From positions 1 through 30,378 of the IMG/VR virus record IMGVR_UViG_3300046804_004591: DNA of 30,378 bases; one strand, written 5' to 3'. Position 1 is the first letter of the stretch. Each line of letters opens with the position of its first letter. Shown piece after piece: positions 22,041 to 29,420 of the stretch. The notes below the pieces were generated by a model that was not told the DNA's origin, did not search any database, and saw only the letters and a program-made list of their open reading frames with translations. The translations under genes and the position numbers were made by a program. This stretch comes from a virus.

Positions 22041-22981
22041 TTAAATTCACACTCACACATAATTTCAGTTAATGCTGCTAGGAGGTTAATTTCCTGATCA
22101 GCCACGAACGCACTCTGGTATTGATACTTAGCAATAACAAGAACGGCAGCAGGGATAGATTGGGGTGAAAGGCAATCATAACAGGCGTCATAAATCCTGC
22201 GAAGTAAAACAGGAGCATCGTTGTCAAGGTTGGAGACCACCCACTTACGGACTTCTGGAAAGTTCTTATCTTTGAGGTTTTTAATGAGTTCATTTACAGA
22301 AACGTCTGAGAAAGTTGCAAGAATGCCAGAGTCGATTTTTCCTCCCGTAGAATACCTTTGGCATTCGTTGAGGACCCTACGAAAATCTGGGAAATGTTTT
22401 GTGACAAGTTCGGCAACAACTTTTTCATCATAATCAATCCTCTCAGCATCCAAAATTTGGAGAACCCTTTTGAAGAAACTTCCAGCGAGTTGTTGCTTCT
22501 GTTTCCCCTTGATTGTGAAGTCGATGACGGCACATCGTGAGTGGAGGGGTTCGATGATTTTGTTCTTGTAGTTACAGGTGAAGATGAATCTGCAGTTGTT
22601 ATAAAATGCCTCAATATTTGCCCGTAGTAGGAGTTGAACGTCGTTGCCTGTGTTATCTGCCTCATCGATGATGATGACTTTGTGTTTAGAAGATCCCGTA
22701 AGTGAGACGGTCGAAGCGAAGTTCTTTGCTTGGTTCCGTACAGTATCCAGGAAACGTCCTTCGTCGGATCCGTTGATGACATAATAATCTGCTCCTAATT
22801 CATTACATAATGCCTTTGCGATTGTCGTTTTACCAATACCAGGAGGTCCAGCAAGAAGGAGATTTGGAATCTCACCCTTCTCTACAAACTCCTTAAACGT
22901 TTTTTTAGTATCATCAGGAAGAATACAATCCTCAATTACTTGAGGACGATACTTTTCCACATAAAGAAATTCACTTGTCAT
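22037..22981 (-). CDS. 44: Clamp-loader ATPase subunit (T4 gp44 homologue)
   Basis: This 314-residue AAA+ protein has VEKYRPQVIEDCILP at the N-terminus, Walker A GPPGIGKT (45-52), Walker B IIIDEADN (103-110) and a sensor-1/SRC arginine-finger region (FTCNYKNKIIEPLHSRC). It opens and loads the gp45 clamp with gp62. The ATG at 22981 is chosen because MTSEFLYVEKYRP matches the family start; the longer reading begins with TTG. The start reads TTGATTATGAC without a strong Shine-Dalgarno, a pattern shared with neighbouring genes and consistent with RegA control. Confidence 0.96.
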   Translation of the reverse strand: MTSEFLYVEKYRPQVIEDCILPDDTKKTFKEFVEKGEIPNLLLAGPPGIGKTTIAKALCNELGADYYVINGSDEGRFLDTVRNQAKNFASTVSLTGSSKHKVIIIDEADNTGNDVQLLLRANIEAFYNNCRFIFTCNYKNKIIEPLHSRCAVIDFTIKGKQKQQLAGSFFKRVLQILDAERIDYDEKVVAELVTKHFPDFRRVLNECQRYSTGGKIDSGILATFSDVSVNELIKNLKDKNFPEVRKWVVSNLDNDAPVLLRRIYDACYDCLSPQSIPAAVLVIAKYQYQSAFVADQEINLLAALTEIMCECEFK

Positions 22982-22983
22982 AA

Positions 22984-23592
22984 TCAATTTACACCCTTCA
23001 CCTTTGAAACAATACTTTTAATTTCTTCTTTTGATTTACCTTTAGTTTCAAGATAATCCTCATAAGTATATCCAGATTTAATAAAATTGGATACCTCATC
23101 AAGTTTTAGTTTATCTTCATTACTCACATAAAAGTATTTTCCTTGCCTAAATCTATTAATTTCGGCAATTATACACCAATTGGAAAGTGTTGTTGGACTT
23201 GAGTATCCATAAATTTGCTTTAAATCTTTCGTATTAAAAACTTTACTATTCAACTTGCTGCTATTACAAACTCGTGGAGATGAATTTACATTAATAAAAT
23301 TTGAGTGTGATTTAAATTTTTGAATTAAATTTGTCTCATAAAAAGTCATTTCATTTTCATTTGAAAAAGTTTTTAAAATGATCTTTTTACCATCACCATT
23401 ACTTTTATCCGTATAGGAACCAGTGTATTTTTTATCTTCATCTGGTTTGCAGTCACACTGACGAGACCCTATGTAAAAATTACCATTTGGAAAGAAAATT
23501 GCATAAACATAATAATACATTATTTGCTTATATTCTTCCTGAATGATATTCATTTCCATTAAAATTTCATTCAAAGTTTCAATTTCTTTCAT
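22984..23592 (-). CDS. GIY-YIG family endonuclease (free-standing)
   Basis: This 202-residue protein has YYVYAIFFPNGNFYIGSRQ (27-45), a GIY-YIG core variant (VYA...YIG), followed by CDCKPDEDKKYTGSY as in phage GIY-YIG enzymes of the YIGSR type. Glu86 (FYETNLI) fits the catalytic Glu. A C-terminal segment (DLKQIYGYSSPTTLSNWCII) looks like a helix-turn-helix for DNA recognition. It sits between gp44 and an upstream conserved gene with 2-bp gaps on both sides. T4 Seg proteins are comparable free-standing homing endonucleases. The ATG at 23592 is favoured over an upstream TTG. Confidence 0.82.
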   Translation of the reverse strand: MKEIETLNEILMEMNIIQEEYKQIMYYYVYAIFFPNGNFYIGSRQCDCKPDEDKKYTGSYTDKSNGDGKKIILKTFSNENEMTFYETNLIQKFKSHSNFINVNSSPRVCNSSKLNSKVFNTKDLKQIYGYSSPTTLSNWCIIAEINRFRQGKYFYVSNEDKLKLDEVSNFIKSGYTYEDYLETKGKSKEEIKSIVSKVKGVN

Positions 23593-23594
23593 AA

Positions 23595-24104
23595 TTAAAT
23601 CCAATCAGGTTTTCGTTCTGGCATACGAAGATAATTAGATGCAACCCAAGGTTTGGATGCGATATACATCTTGTAAGCAGTAAAAGTGTCAATGCTTGTG
23701 TCAAGTTTATACTCATCTAGCATCGCACGGGCAAATGGAGTTACTTCTGTAATCTTACCTTTGGGGAAAAGATAATAAGCATCTACAAGAGTCTTGTAGC
23801 ACGAATGAACTTTATTATAACGCAATGTGTATTCGTCACACAAGTTCAATCCGTGCTTAATCAACCAGTATGCATTGTGGATACTCTCTGCTGCCCACTT
23901 GGTGCAAGGATGGTTGCGAAATGCTCCCTTCTCCGTGCTGTAGGGCGTGCTGTCTGCCTTGAGAAGGGGGCCGTAGTTGTGATACCACTTAGATGCTACG
24001 ATGGAGAGCATCTGGCAGCATTCTAGGGGCATCTTAACAACGTGCTTGTCAGGCAAGCAGATGGCACTCTCTGCGGGAAATTCACTTGTTACAAAAATGT
24101 TCAT
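23595..24104 (-). CDS. Conserved phage protein with DKHVVKM and HPCTKWA motifs
   Basis: This 169-residue protein contains LPDKHVVKMPLECCQMLSIV and HPCTKWAAESIHNAYWLIKH, motifs typical of a family found in many phages with a conserved His/Cys/Trp core, then LCDEYTLRYNKVHSCY. I know the family only as hypothetical; some databases may label it otherwise. The invariant His, Cys and Asp/Lys suggest an enzyme. Translation from ATG 24104 is preferred (MNIFVTSEFPAES). It lies between the HExxH gene and the GIY-YIG gene in the clamp operon, so it may act on nucleic acid or nucleotides, which is inference. Confidence 0.82.
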   Translation of the reverse strand: MNIFVTSEFPAESAICLPDKHVVKMPLECCQMLSIVASKWYHNYGPLLKADSTPYSTEKGAFRNHPCTKWAAESIHNAYWLIKHGLNLCDEYTLRYNKVHSCYKTLVDAYYLFPKGKITEVTPFARAMLDEYKLDTSIDTFTAYKMYIASKPWVASNYLRMPERKPDWI

Positions 24105-24106
24105 AA

Positions 24107-24526
24107 TCAAAAGCAATACTTTTTAAGTACATAACGAACTTTATCTGGTTTGTCTTCCATCCAAAATGCTTCGTGTTCCATTTGGGATGAAGCAGTAGAC
24201 ATACTTACTGAGTTTTTAACATCTTGAAGTTTGTTAGATGGAAGGGGCATATCTTTTTTAGAAATACCAAATGGTCTATAACCATTACAGTGATGTGCTA
24301 CGTGAACTGCTTCATGATACACCGTTTCGTTAATATAAAACTTGGGATCAAATCCACTATTTTTAATGTTACCTGTACAAATTACAAATTTTTTACCAAA
24401 ATCAACAAAACCAAAGAAATCTTTATTTCTACAGAATTCAACGTTTTCTCTTACAGAATAATTTGCTTTGCGAATCAAGTTAATAATTTCTTTGGCTTCG
24501 GGAGTAAGGTAAGGAAAAAAATACAT
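24107..24526 (-). CDS. Small zincin-like protein, 139 aa, following gp45
   Basis: Residues 69-80 (VYHEAVHVAHHC) contain HExxH at 71-75; MEHEAFWMED (116-125) offers a Glu ligand about 40 residues later, as in gluzincins. The rest shows YLTPEAKEIINLIRK at the N-terminus. The gene starts with TGATG overlap on gp45, so it is translated with the clamp. A second HExxH protein occurs at 12256-12663 and a third at 27179-29341; they share little beyond the motif. Substrate unknown; processing of a host or phage protein early in infection is possible. Confidence 0.75.
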   Translation of the reverse strand: MYFFPYLTPEAKEIINLIRKANYSVRENVEFCRNKDFFGFVDFGKKFVICTGNIKNSGFDPKFYINETVYHEAVHVAHHCNGYRPFGISKKDMPLPSNKLQDVKNSVSMSTASSQMEHEAFWMEDKPDKVRYVLKKYCF

Positions 24527-25191
24527 CAGTTGAAGGTTGAGTCTGGCTCCAGAGCAATATAATAGCAGAGATTGTACTTGGTATTCTTGAACTGTGACAG
24601 TAGTTTTTCTGACACAACCACGTCGTAGGATCCAGGAATAATCTTAATGTTCTCAACCTTGAAGTTAAAGGTGAATTCCTTATCAGTCTCACCCACAACG
24701 ATAGAGTATTCGTTAGAAGTATCGTTTTTCTTGTCCCGAACCACCAGACGGATCACACCTGCCTCACCAACAGCAGAAAGATCAGGAAGTTGATAAACTG
24801 CTGCTGCCTTGACAAGTTTCTCCAGAGTTACACTATCAACTTGGAAACAAACGTCATGTGAAGGAAGTTGGATCTCCTTTTCAGGGGGAGAAATAATCAC
24901 ATTAGGATCGGCATAGAAATACTTGACTCGGCGCTTGCCTTCACGAATAGTAATGTGCGAATCCTCTGCAAAATCAAGATCTGGATCCTGGTGAAGACCA
25001 ATACCATTCAAAAACTGATTAAGATCATAAATGGCAAAATCACGGGGGAATTCTTCGGTAATCTCAGCTTCTGCCAGAATATTTTTGGCTACAGAAATGG
25101 TACGAAGACGATTGCCCCTCTTGACAAGAATAGAGTTATTGATACCAGCAAAGTTCTTGAGCAGAGCAAGAGTATTATCAGAGAGTTTCAT
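24526..25191 (-). CDS. 45: Sliding clamp (T4 gp45 homologue)
   Basis: This 221-residue trimeric clamp keeps gp43 on DNA and, in T4, activates late transcription with gp55 and gp33. The N-terminus MKLSDNTLALLKNFAGINNS aligns with T4 gp45 (MKLSKDTTALLKNFATIN). EFPRDFAIYDLNQFLNGI, EFTFNFKVENIKIIPGSYDV and ALEPDSTFN at the C-terminus also match. The start at ATG 25191 follows the T4 protein; an in-frame ATG at 25212, overlapping the upstream stop as ATGA, would add seven residues and cannot be excluded. No Shine-Dalgarno is evident at either. Confidence 0.94.
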   Translation of the reverse strand: MKLSDNTLALLKNFAGINNSILVKRGNRLRTISVAKNILAEAEITEEFPRDFAIYDLNQFLNGIGLHQDPDLDFAEDSHITIREGKRRVKYFYADPNVIISPPEKEIQLPSHDVCFQVDSVTLEKLVKAAAVYQLPDLSAVGEAGVIRLVVRDKKNDTSNEYSIVVGETDKEFTFNFKVENIKIIPGSYDVVVSEKLLSQFKNTKYNLCYYIALEPDSTFN

Positions 25192-25208
25192 AGTTTTATC
25201 TTGGATTT

Positions 25209-25712
25209 TCATTTGTTTTCAATCAGATTAAGATGATTAATCAGGAGAATAGTGTAGTGAAGAACTTTGAATAGATCAGCACGGGGAGTTCCTTTTGTAT
25301 CATATCGATCAATATACTTGGTGACATTACCAGCGCAGAAACCCTCACGACGGTTGTGTTTAATCTTATCAAGAGTTTGCTCTTTCCCACCACCAGTTCG
25401 GTCAACATAATGTTGCCTATACGTACTGGCAATATATTCTTCAAGTTGTTTCAGAATTTTATCTTCGTTGTATTTCCAAAAACCGTTTTTGTTTGTTTCT
25501 TCGGGCATTTTATTTTCTTTATAAGAATTAAAGTTGATCAGATCAGTTGCATAAAAAGGGTTTCCAGTCAAACTAATACCATCATATTCCCAGAAATCTT
25601 GCGTTGGTTGAGTAGCACCAAAATAAATTGTATCAGTTGAAGATCCCCCATAAATTGTCGTATCCCCAAACATTAGAGTATCATTTTCTTTTTTATCAGG
25701 CATTTCGGACAT
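25209..25712 (-). CDS. DUF3310-like protein upstream of gp45, 167 aa
   Basis: The C-terminal 80 residues resemble DUF3310-type phage proteins: FWKYNEDKILKQLEEYIAST, then YVDRTGGGKEQTLDKI, GFCAGNVTKYIDRYDTKGTP and ADLFKVLHYTILL. Conserved helices with GN.TKY.DR and DL.K..HY are the family pattern. The N-terminal 70 residues are Thr/Gly/Asp-rich and low in predicted structure. The biochemical function is unknown to me. It begins the clamp operon after the MoxR-gene terminator and overlaps the gp45 reading frame as ATGA. No Shine-Dalgarno is visible. Confidence 0.8.
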   Translation of the reverse strand: MSEMPDKKENDTLMFGDTTIYGGSSTDTIYFGATQPTQDFWEYDGISLTGNPFYATDLINFNSYKENKMPEETNKNGFWKYNEDKILKQLEEYIASTYRQHYVDRTGGGKEQTLDKIKHNRREGFCAGNVTKYIDRYDTKGTPRADLFKVLHYTILLINHLNLIENK

Positions 25713-25733
25713 AAGTTTTCATAGTAAAAGATT

Positions 25734-25760
25734 AAAAAAGAGGAGGCACATTTACCTCCT
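25734..25760 (-). terminator. Intrinsic terminator after the MoxR/CobS-like gene
   Basis: On the minus strand AGGAGG/CCTCCT forms a 6-bp stem with an 8-nt loop, followed by C and six Ts. It separates the AAA+ gene from the clamp operon. A possible weak -10 (TACTAT) follows. Confidence 0.82.
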
Positions 25761-25769
25761 AGTATTCTA

Positions 25770-26900
25770 TCAGTTTGCTTGCTGTTCGTCAATATATTCT
25801 ACAGTCAGTTCAGGTTGTGAAGGCATTTTGAAATCAGCATCCACCTTGTCATACAGTTCAAGGAATGCTTGCTTGGTTTCGTCATCAAAACGATTCACAC
25901 AAACTTGGATTGCCTTTGCTTTATCTTGGAAGATACTGTAGGCACGGATGATGTGAACCAAGCGGCGGGTGCTGATGATTTCCTCAATGCCACCATCGTA
26001 GAAGGTCTTGCGGATAATATCTGCCCAGTCAACCAACCGCTTACAGAAGTCACGGTCCTCCACGCCAAGGTCCAGAGCGATGCCTTCAAGAATTTTCTGC
26101 TCCACAGAAGGTGCAGGATAGGACTGCTCAAAGGTCACAGGGAAACGCTCCAGGAACGCCTCATTGAGAACGTTGGTGCCGATGAACCTGCCATCATCAG
26201 AACCCTTACCCTTGGTGTTTGCAGTGGCAAATACGTTGAATCCAGCAGCGGGTTTAATCCAGCGCCCAATCTTCTTCAAGAAGATACCTTTGCCTTCAAG
26301 AATGGACTGTAGGCACAGGATTTTGTTGCTGGCAAGGTCAATTTCATCAAGAAGCAGGATTGCTCCTCGCTCAAGTGCCTCAATAACGGGACCGTTGTGC
26401 CAAGCAGTATTCCCATCAACAAGGCGGAAACCCCCGATAAGATCGTCTTCATCAGTTTCAATTGTAATGTTTACACGAATCAGTTCACGCTTAAGTTGAG
26501 CACACGCCTGCTCAACAGAGAACGTTTTACCATTACCCGAAAGACCCGTAATAAACGTAGGATAAAAAAGACGGGACTGAATAATTTTTTTAATATCAGC
26601 AAAGTTACCAAACTTGACGAAGGTATCATCTTTATCAGGAATAAGGTTTTGTTCAGCAGCAGGAAGAACGGCAGGAGCACTATAAGAACGCTCAATCTCT
26701 TCAACACGTTCTTGCGTCACTTCCAGATTCCAACGCCCACGAGAAGTCTTATACTGCTCAAGACGGCGAGTAATAGTCTGATAGTTCAGACTACGAGAAG
26801 CACAGAAACCTTTGAGATCACCAGAAGTAATCTCAGATCCATAGAGTTCTTGAATGCTTGCGATGAGTGCTTCGTCGTTCACGGAAGATTTGCGAGGCAT
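25770..26900 (-). CDS. MoxR/CobS-type AAA+ ATPase
   Basis: This 376-residue ATPase has Walker A GLSGNGKT (119-126) and Walker B ILLLDEIDLA (181-190). ANTKGKGSDDGRFIGTNVLN and EAFLERFPVTFE match CobS/MoxR proteins. The first 60 residues look like a helix-turn-helix (LKGFCASRSLNYQTITRRLE). Cyanophage relatives are named cobS for similarity to a cobaltochelatase subunit. Here the adjacent gene at 27179-29341 encodes a VWA protein with a zincin motif, so a MoxR-VWA remodelling pair is the more natural reading. A TATAAT box lies 34 bp upstream, behind a terminator. Confidence 0.9.
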   Translation of the reverse strand: MPRKSSVNDEALIASIQELYGSEITSGDLKGFCASRSLNYQTITRRLEQYKTSRGRWNLEVTQERVEEIERSYSAPAVLPAAEQNLIPDKDDTFVKFGNFADIKKIIQSRLFYPTFITGLSGNGKTFSVEQACAQLKRELIRVNITIETDEDDLIGGFRLVDGNTAWHNGPVIEALERGAILLLDEIDLASNKILCLQSILEGKGIFLKKIGRWIKPAAGFNVFATANTKGKGSDDGRFIGTNVLNEAFLERFPVTFEQSYPAPSVEQKILEGIALDLGVEDRDFCKRLVDWADIIRKTFYDGGIEEIISTRRLVHIIRAYSIFQDKAKAIQVCVNRFDDETKQAFLELYDKVDADFKMPSQPELTVEYIDEQQAN

Positions 26901-26933
26901 AATGAAGTTGGGTTGTTTTGTTTAACTGAAGTT

Positions 26934-26988
26934 ATTATACAAGCAAAAAGGGGGCAACGGCGTGCCCCCTGTGACAGTTTAAGAAGTG
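26934..26988 (-). promoter_or_regulatory. TTGTATAAT promoter with upstream AAACTGNCACA element
   Basis: TATAAT at 26939-26934 is preceded by CTTG and by a terminator. The 19-nt element with core AAACTGTCACA (26988-26970) lies 30 bp upstream. The element at 29417-29399 matches 17 of 19, and a core copy lies at 10779. No normal -35 is found. Confidence 0.5.
26945..26970 (-). terminator. Intrinsic terminator after the 47-residue gene
   Basis: On the minus strand AGGGGGCA/TGCCCCCT forms an 8-bp GC-rich stem with a 6-nt loop, followed by five Ts in total. The -10 box of the MoxR gene is 5 nt after the T-tract. Confidence 0.87.
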
Positions 26989-27008
26989 ACCTTAGGAAAA
27001 GGTCACTT
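26984..27008. repeat. Second hairpin at the end of the 47-residue gene
   Basis: AAGTGACCTT and AAGGTCACTT form a perfect 10-bp stem with a 5-nt loop, overlapping the stop codon of the upstream ORF. On the minus strand it is not followed by Ts; on the plus strand CTTTTTCTT follows, so it could stop antisense transcription there. It may also protect the mRNA 3' end. Confidence 0.55.
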
Positions 27009-27146
27009 TTTCTTAGGTGCCGCTTTTTCTGCAACAACTTCTTCAACTACTTTTTTTTCTACTGGAGCAACAGTAACTGGAGCAACTACTGTTGGCACTT
27101 CTAAAACAGGTTCTGGTTTCTGGAATAAATCTGTAAATCTACTCAT
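27003..27146 (-). CDS. 47-residue Pro/Val/Glu/Lys-rich protein
   Basis: The ATG at 27146 starts MSRFTDLFQKPEPVLEVPTV and the ORF ends AAPKKK with TGA at 27005-27003. The body is a low-complexity string of Val, Ala, Pro, Glu and Lys, so it is intrinsically disordered. Proteins of this size starting MSR(F/L)T.LF are familiar to me from cyanophages, but no function is known. It lies between the VWA protein and the MoxR ATPase, 32 bp after the former. The Shine-Dalgarno is weak; a possible AATAAATA late element overlaps the VWA stop. Confidence 0.65.
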   Translation of the reverse strand: MSRFTDLFQKPEPVLEVPTVVAPVTVAPVEKKVVEEVVAEKAAPKKK

Positions 27147-27178
27147 TTATCGTAATAGAATTCTTCTATTATTATTTA

Positions 27179-29341
27179 TTAAGCAACAAGTTCAATAAAC
27201 TCACCAAGAACCTTTTTGTTCATTTTTTTGATCTTAAGACTCTTTACAAAAGCAGTTTTAATTTGCGATTTAGAAGCGGATTCAGCAACTTCAAACTCTG
27301 TATTTTGAGACAGAGCATTTGAAGAAAGACCAAAATAAGTATGATATCCAGTATTCTTCAGAGAAAAAGATTTCTCCTTTTTCCAACTACTCATCACCCT
27401 ATCATACTCATCACCATAAAATCCACAATATCGGCGGATAAAAGATCCAGAGTCACGACTTTCAAGAACACGAATGCCAATAAAGTTAATATCAGTAAAC
27501 TTGTCCCGAAGATTCCGAAGAAGAACATCAGTAGTATTCCACCAATCTGCACCCATAGAATAGGTATGTCCAGTTTTACGATCCCTGAGAATCGTAGTGG
27601 AATCAACAGAATTCAAACCAAGATAAGGTTCTTTTTCCCATTTGCGATTGAACTCCTTATGAAACTTAAGTGGTTGTCCTTCACCATCAGTAAGAACAAC
27701 ACACTGAACCTTCTGGAGTTTGTTTTCCTTCTGGAATTTAGGAAGAATTTCGTGAAGGGCGATCATAGTCTCATTCAGGGGAGTACCAGAAAGAGAAAGA
27801 CCCGTAGGAATAGGATAATGCCCATAATACCTACCCACACACTTAGCGATACGGTAGATATTCTTCATTTGTTCCTCAAGAGTTTTACCATTCACTTTGC
27901 TAGTGAAAAGATTCATCAGAGAGAACCATTCAAAAACCTGAAGAAGTCCATCACGCTTTTTATATGCACCCTCACGGCGATCTTGGAATTTGCCATTCTG
28001 ATCGTAGGAAACAATAGGATAATCTGAAGTAAAGGCATAAACCTCAAAAGGAATAGAAACCTTCTTACAAAACCACATTAGGTTAAAGAGTTGCTTAACA
28101 GTATCAAGCATTACATCCTGCATAGATCCAGACCAATCCAGAATGAACACAAGACCGTGATTCTTACCGTTAGCAAGTGTGGTTACTTTCTTGAACAGAT
28201 CCTCATTATATTTGTAACTATGCAGTTTGGAGCAATCCAGAACTCCAGTACGAGCAGTTGTAGCACGGGCATAGGAGTCTGCTGCCTTACGACACTCAAA
28301 CTCTTTCACCAGATAGTTGACTTCCTTTTGAGCATTACGTTTGAATTCGGTAAAATCTTTATCAGAATTTCCAAAAAGAAAGTGGTGAGTAAGACCAGTA
28401 TTTTCAATATGGTTATCCCAATACTTCTTACAATTATCGTGAATTTCCTTATTAGGAATAATAATTTTGTTTAGATCAAGTTTAGGAATTTCAACATAAG
28501 TATTCTCTTGAATACTATGGGAAGCAAGGTTCTTAATAGATTCCTCAAGAGACTCCATCGTCTTCACTTCAGGATCATTCTTCTCAGCACCCTGAGGAGT
28601 AGTTTGTTGATTTTCTGAAATAGTTTTATTCTCACCAACATCTTGATTTGAACTGGGTTGATTATTGCCACCAGTTTCTTCAGCATCATTATCACCTTCC
28701 TCTTGATCCTCAAAATCAGAAGAACCAGAATTAGAAGAAGATCCGCTAGTTTGACTTTCTGGAGAATCCATATTAATAGAAGTTTCTTCCTCCTGTTTTT
28801 GCTTACAGAAGTTGTACAGAACCTCTGCAGCATCAAGAACCTGCTCAAAAGTTTCGGCAGAACCAATCAGATTAATAATTTCCTGTTCTTTATCAGTAAA
28901 ATCAATCTTCAAGAAGTTGCCAACCTTGAAGTAAAGATTTGCCTTATCTGCAAGATTATATTCGTTGACATTATCATCAGCAACAGAGAAGAAATCCTGA
29001 TCTTGGAGTTCCCTGTAACCGTTGTAAAAGGTCTTTGCAAGGCCAGGATATCGGCGCTTCATTAGTTTCTCAACACGCACATCCTCAACCACGTTCACAA
29101 ACTGAGGAGGAACTTTATGATTCTCAGTCCAATCCTCATCAGGAGTTTCCAAAGCGTGTCCCACTTCGTGCCCAACCAGAAGGTCATAGACGGTGCTGCT
29201 AGCACGTTCCCACATAGGAAGCGTGAGCACACGGGTATGAACATTAAAACAGGCAGTCTCTACCTTCTTGTGCTCAACCACAAGATCTTCAGTGGCAAGC
29301 AGGCGGGCAAGGTGGGACTTGATTTCGTGATTGACTGGCAT
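27179..29341 (-). CDS. VWA-domain protein with N-terminal zincin motif (CobT-like)
   Basis: In this 720-residue protein residues 50-66 include LLVGHEVGHALE, an HExxH zinc site (58-62), followed by FVNVVEDVRVEKLM with Glu86 as possible third ligand. Residues about 185-275 are an acidic, Ser/Gln-rich linker. The C-terminal VWA domain has FILDWSGSM (MIDAS DxSxS, 402-406) and VLTDGEG. This arrangement matches CobT-like partners of MoxR/CobS ATPases. With the ATPase at 25770-26900 it likely forms a metal-dependent chaperone or assembly complex. The target is unknown. A TATAAT box lies 22 bp upstream of the ATG, behind a terminator. Confidence 0.88.
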   Translation of the reverse strand: MPVNHEIKSHLARLLATEDLVVEHKKVETACFNVHTRVLTLPMWERASSTVYDLLVGHEVGHALETPDEDWTENHKVPPQFVNVVEDVRVEKLMKRRYPGLAKTFYNGYRELQDQDFFSVADDNVNEYNLADKANLYFKVGNFLKIDFTDKEQEIINLIGSAETFEQVLDAAEVLYNFCKQKQEEETSINMDSPESQTSGSSSNSGSSDFEDQEEGDNDAEETGGNNQPSSNQDVGENKTISENQQTTPQGAEKNDPEVKTMESLEESIKNLASHSIQENTYVEIPKLDLNKIIIPNKEIHDNCKKYWDNHIENTGLTHHFLFGNSDKDFTEFKRNAQKEVNYLVKEFECRKAADSYARATTARTGVLDCSKLHSYKYNEDLFKKVTTLANGKNHGLVFILDWSGSMQDVMLDTVKQLFNLMWFCKKVSIPFEVYAFTSDYPIVSYDQNGKFQDRREGAYKKRDGLLQVFEWFSLMNLFTSKVNGKTLEEQMKNIYRIAKCVGRYYGHYPIPTGLSLSGTPLNETMIALHEILPKFQKENKLQKVQCVVLTDGEGQPLKFHKEFNRKWEKEPYLGLNSVDSTTILRDRKTGHTYSMGADWWNTTDVLLRNLRDKFTDINFIGIRVLESRDSGSFIRRYCGFYGDEYDRVMSSWKKEKSFSLKNTGYHTYFGLSSNALSQNTEFEVAESASKSQIKTAFVKSLKIKKMNKKVLGEFIELVA

Positions 29342-29363
29342 TTGATTTATGTCTTATACCCAT

Positions 29364-29417
29364 ATTATACAAAAAAAGAGGGTGGTGAGACCCTCTTGTG
29401 TGTCAGTTTAAAAAGTG
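29364..29417 (-). promoter_or_regulatory. TTGTATAAT promoter with upstream AAACTGNCACA element
   Basis: TATAAT at 29369-29364 directly follows the T-tract of a terminator. The 19-nt element with core AAACTGACACA (29417-29399) lies 29 bp upstream, as at 26934. It drives the VWA/zincin gene. Confidence 0.5.
29371..29395 (-). terminator. Intrinsic terminator after the 179-residue gene
   Basis: On the minus strand GAGGGT/ACCCTC forms a 6-bp stem with a 6-nt loop, followed by seven Ts. Confidence 0.85.
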
Positions 29418-29420
29418 GTC

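Noticed and set aside
22984-23592. Group I intron carrying the GIY-YIG gene
   Set aside because: The flanking genes are complete, with only 2-bp gaps, so there is no room for intron RNA.
25703-25726. Leader peptide MKTYVRNA before the DUF3310-like gene
   Set aside because: An eight-codon ORF overlaps the gene start, but there is no Shine-Dalgarno and chance ORFs of this length are frequent.
25770-26900. Cobalamin biosynthesis role of the CobS-like gene
   Set aside because: The sequence supports only a MoxR/CobS-type AAA+ ATPase. The neighbour has a zincin motif plus VWA, and no other cobalamin gene is in the window, so the pathway assignment is not supported here.
26397-27104. 235-codon open frame on the plus strand opposite the MoxR gene
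   Set aside because: It runs antisense to a well-supported AAA+ gene, spans an intergenic terminator and promoter, and its translation has no domain or sensible composition. All other long plus-strand frames (for example at 27341-28027 and 16935-17492) are likewise shadows of real minus-strand genes.
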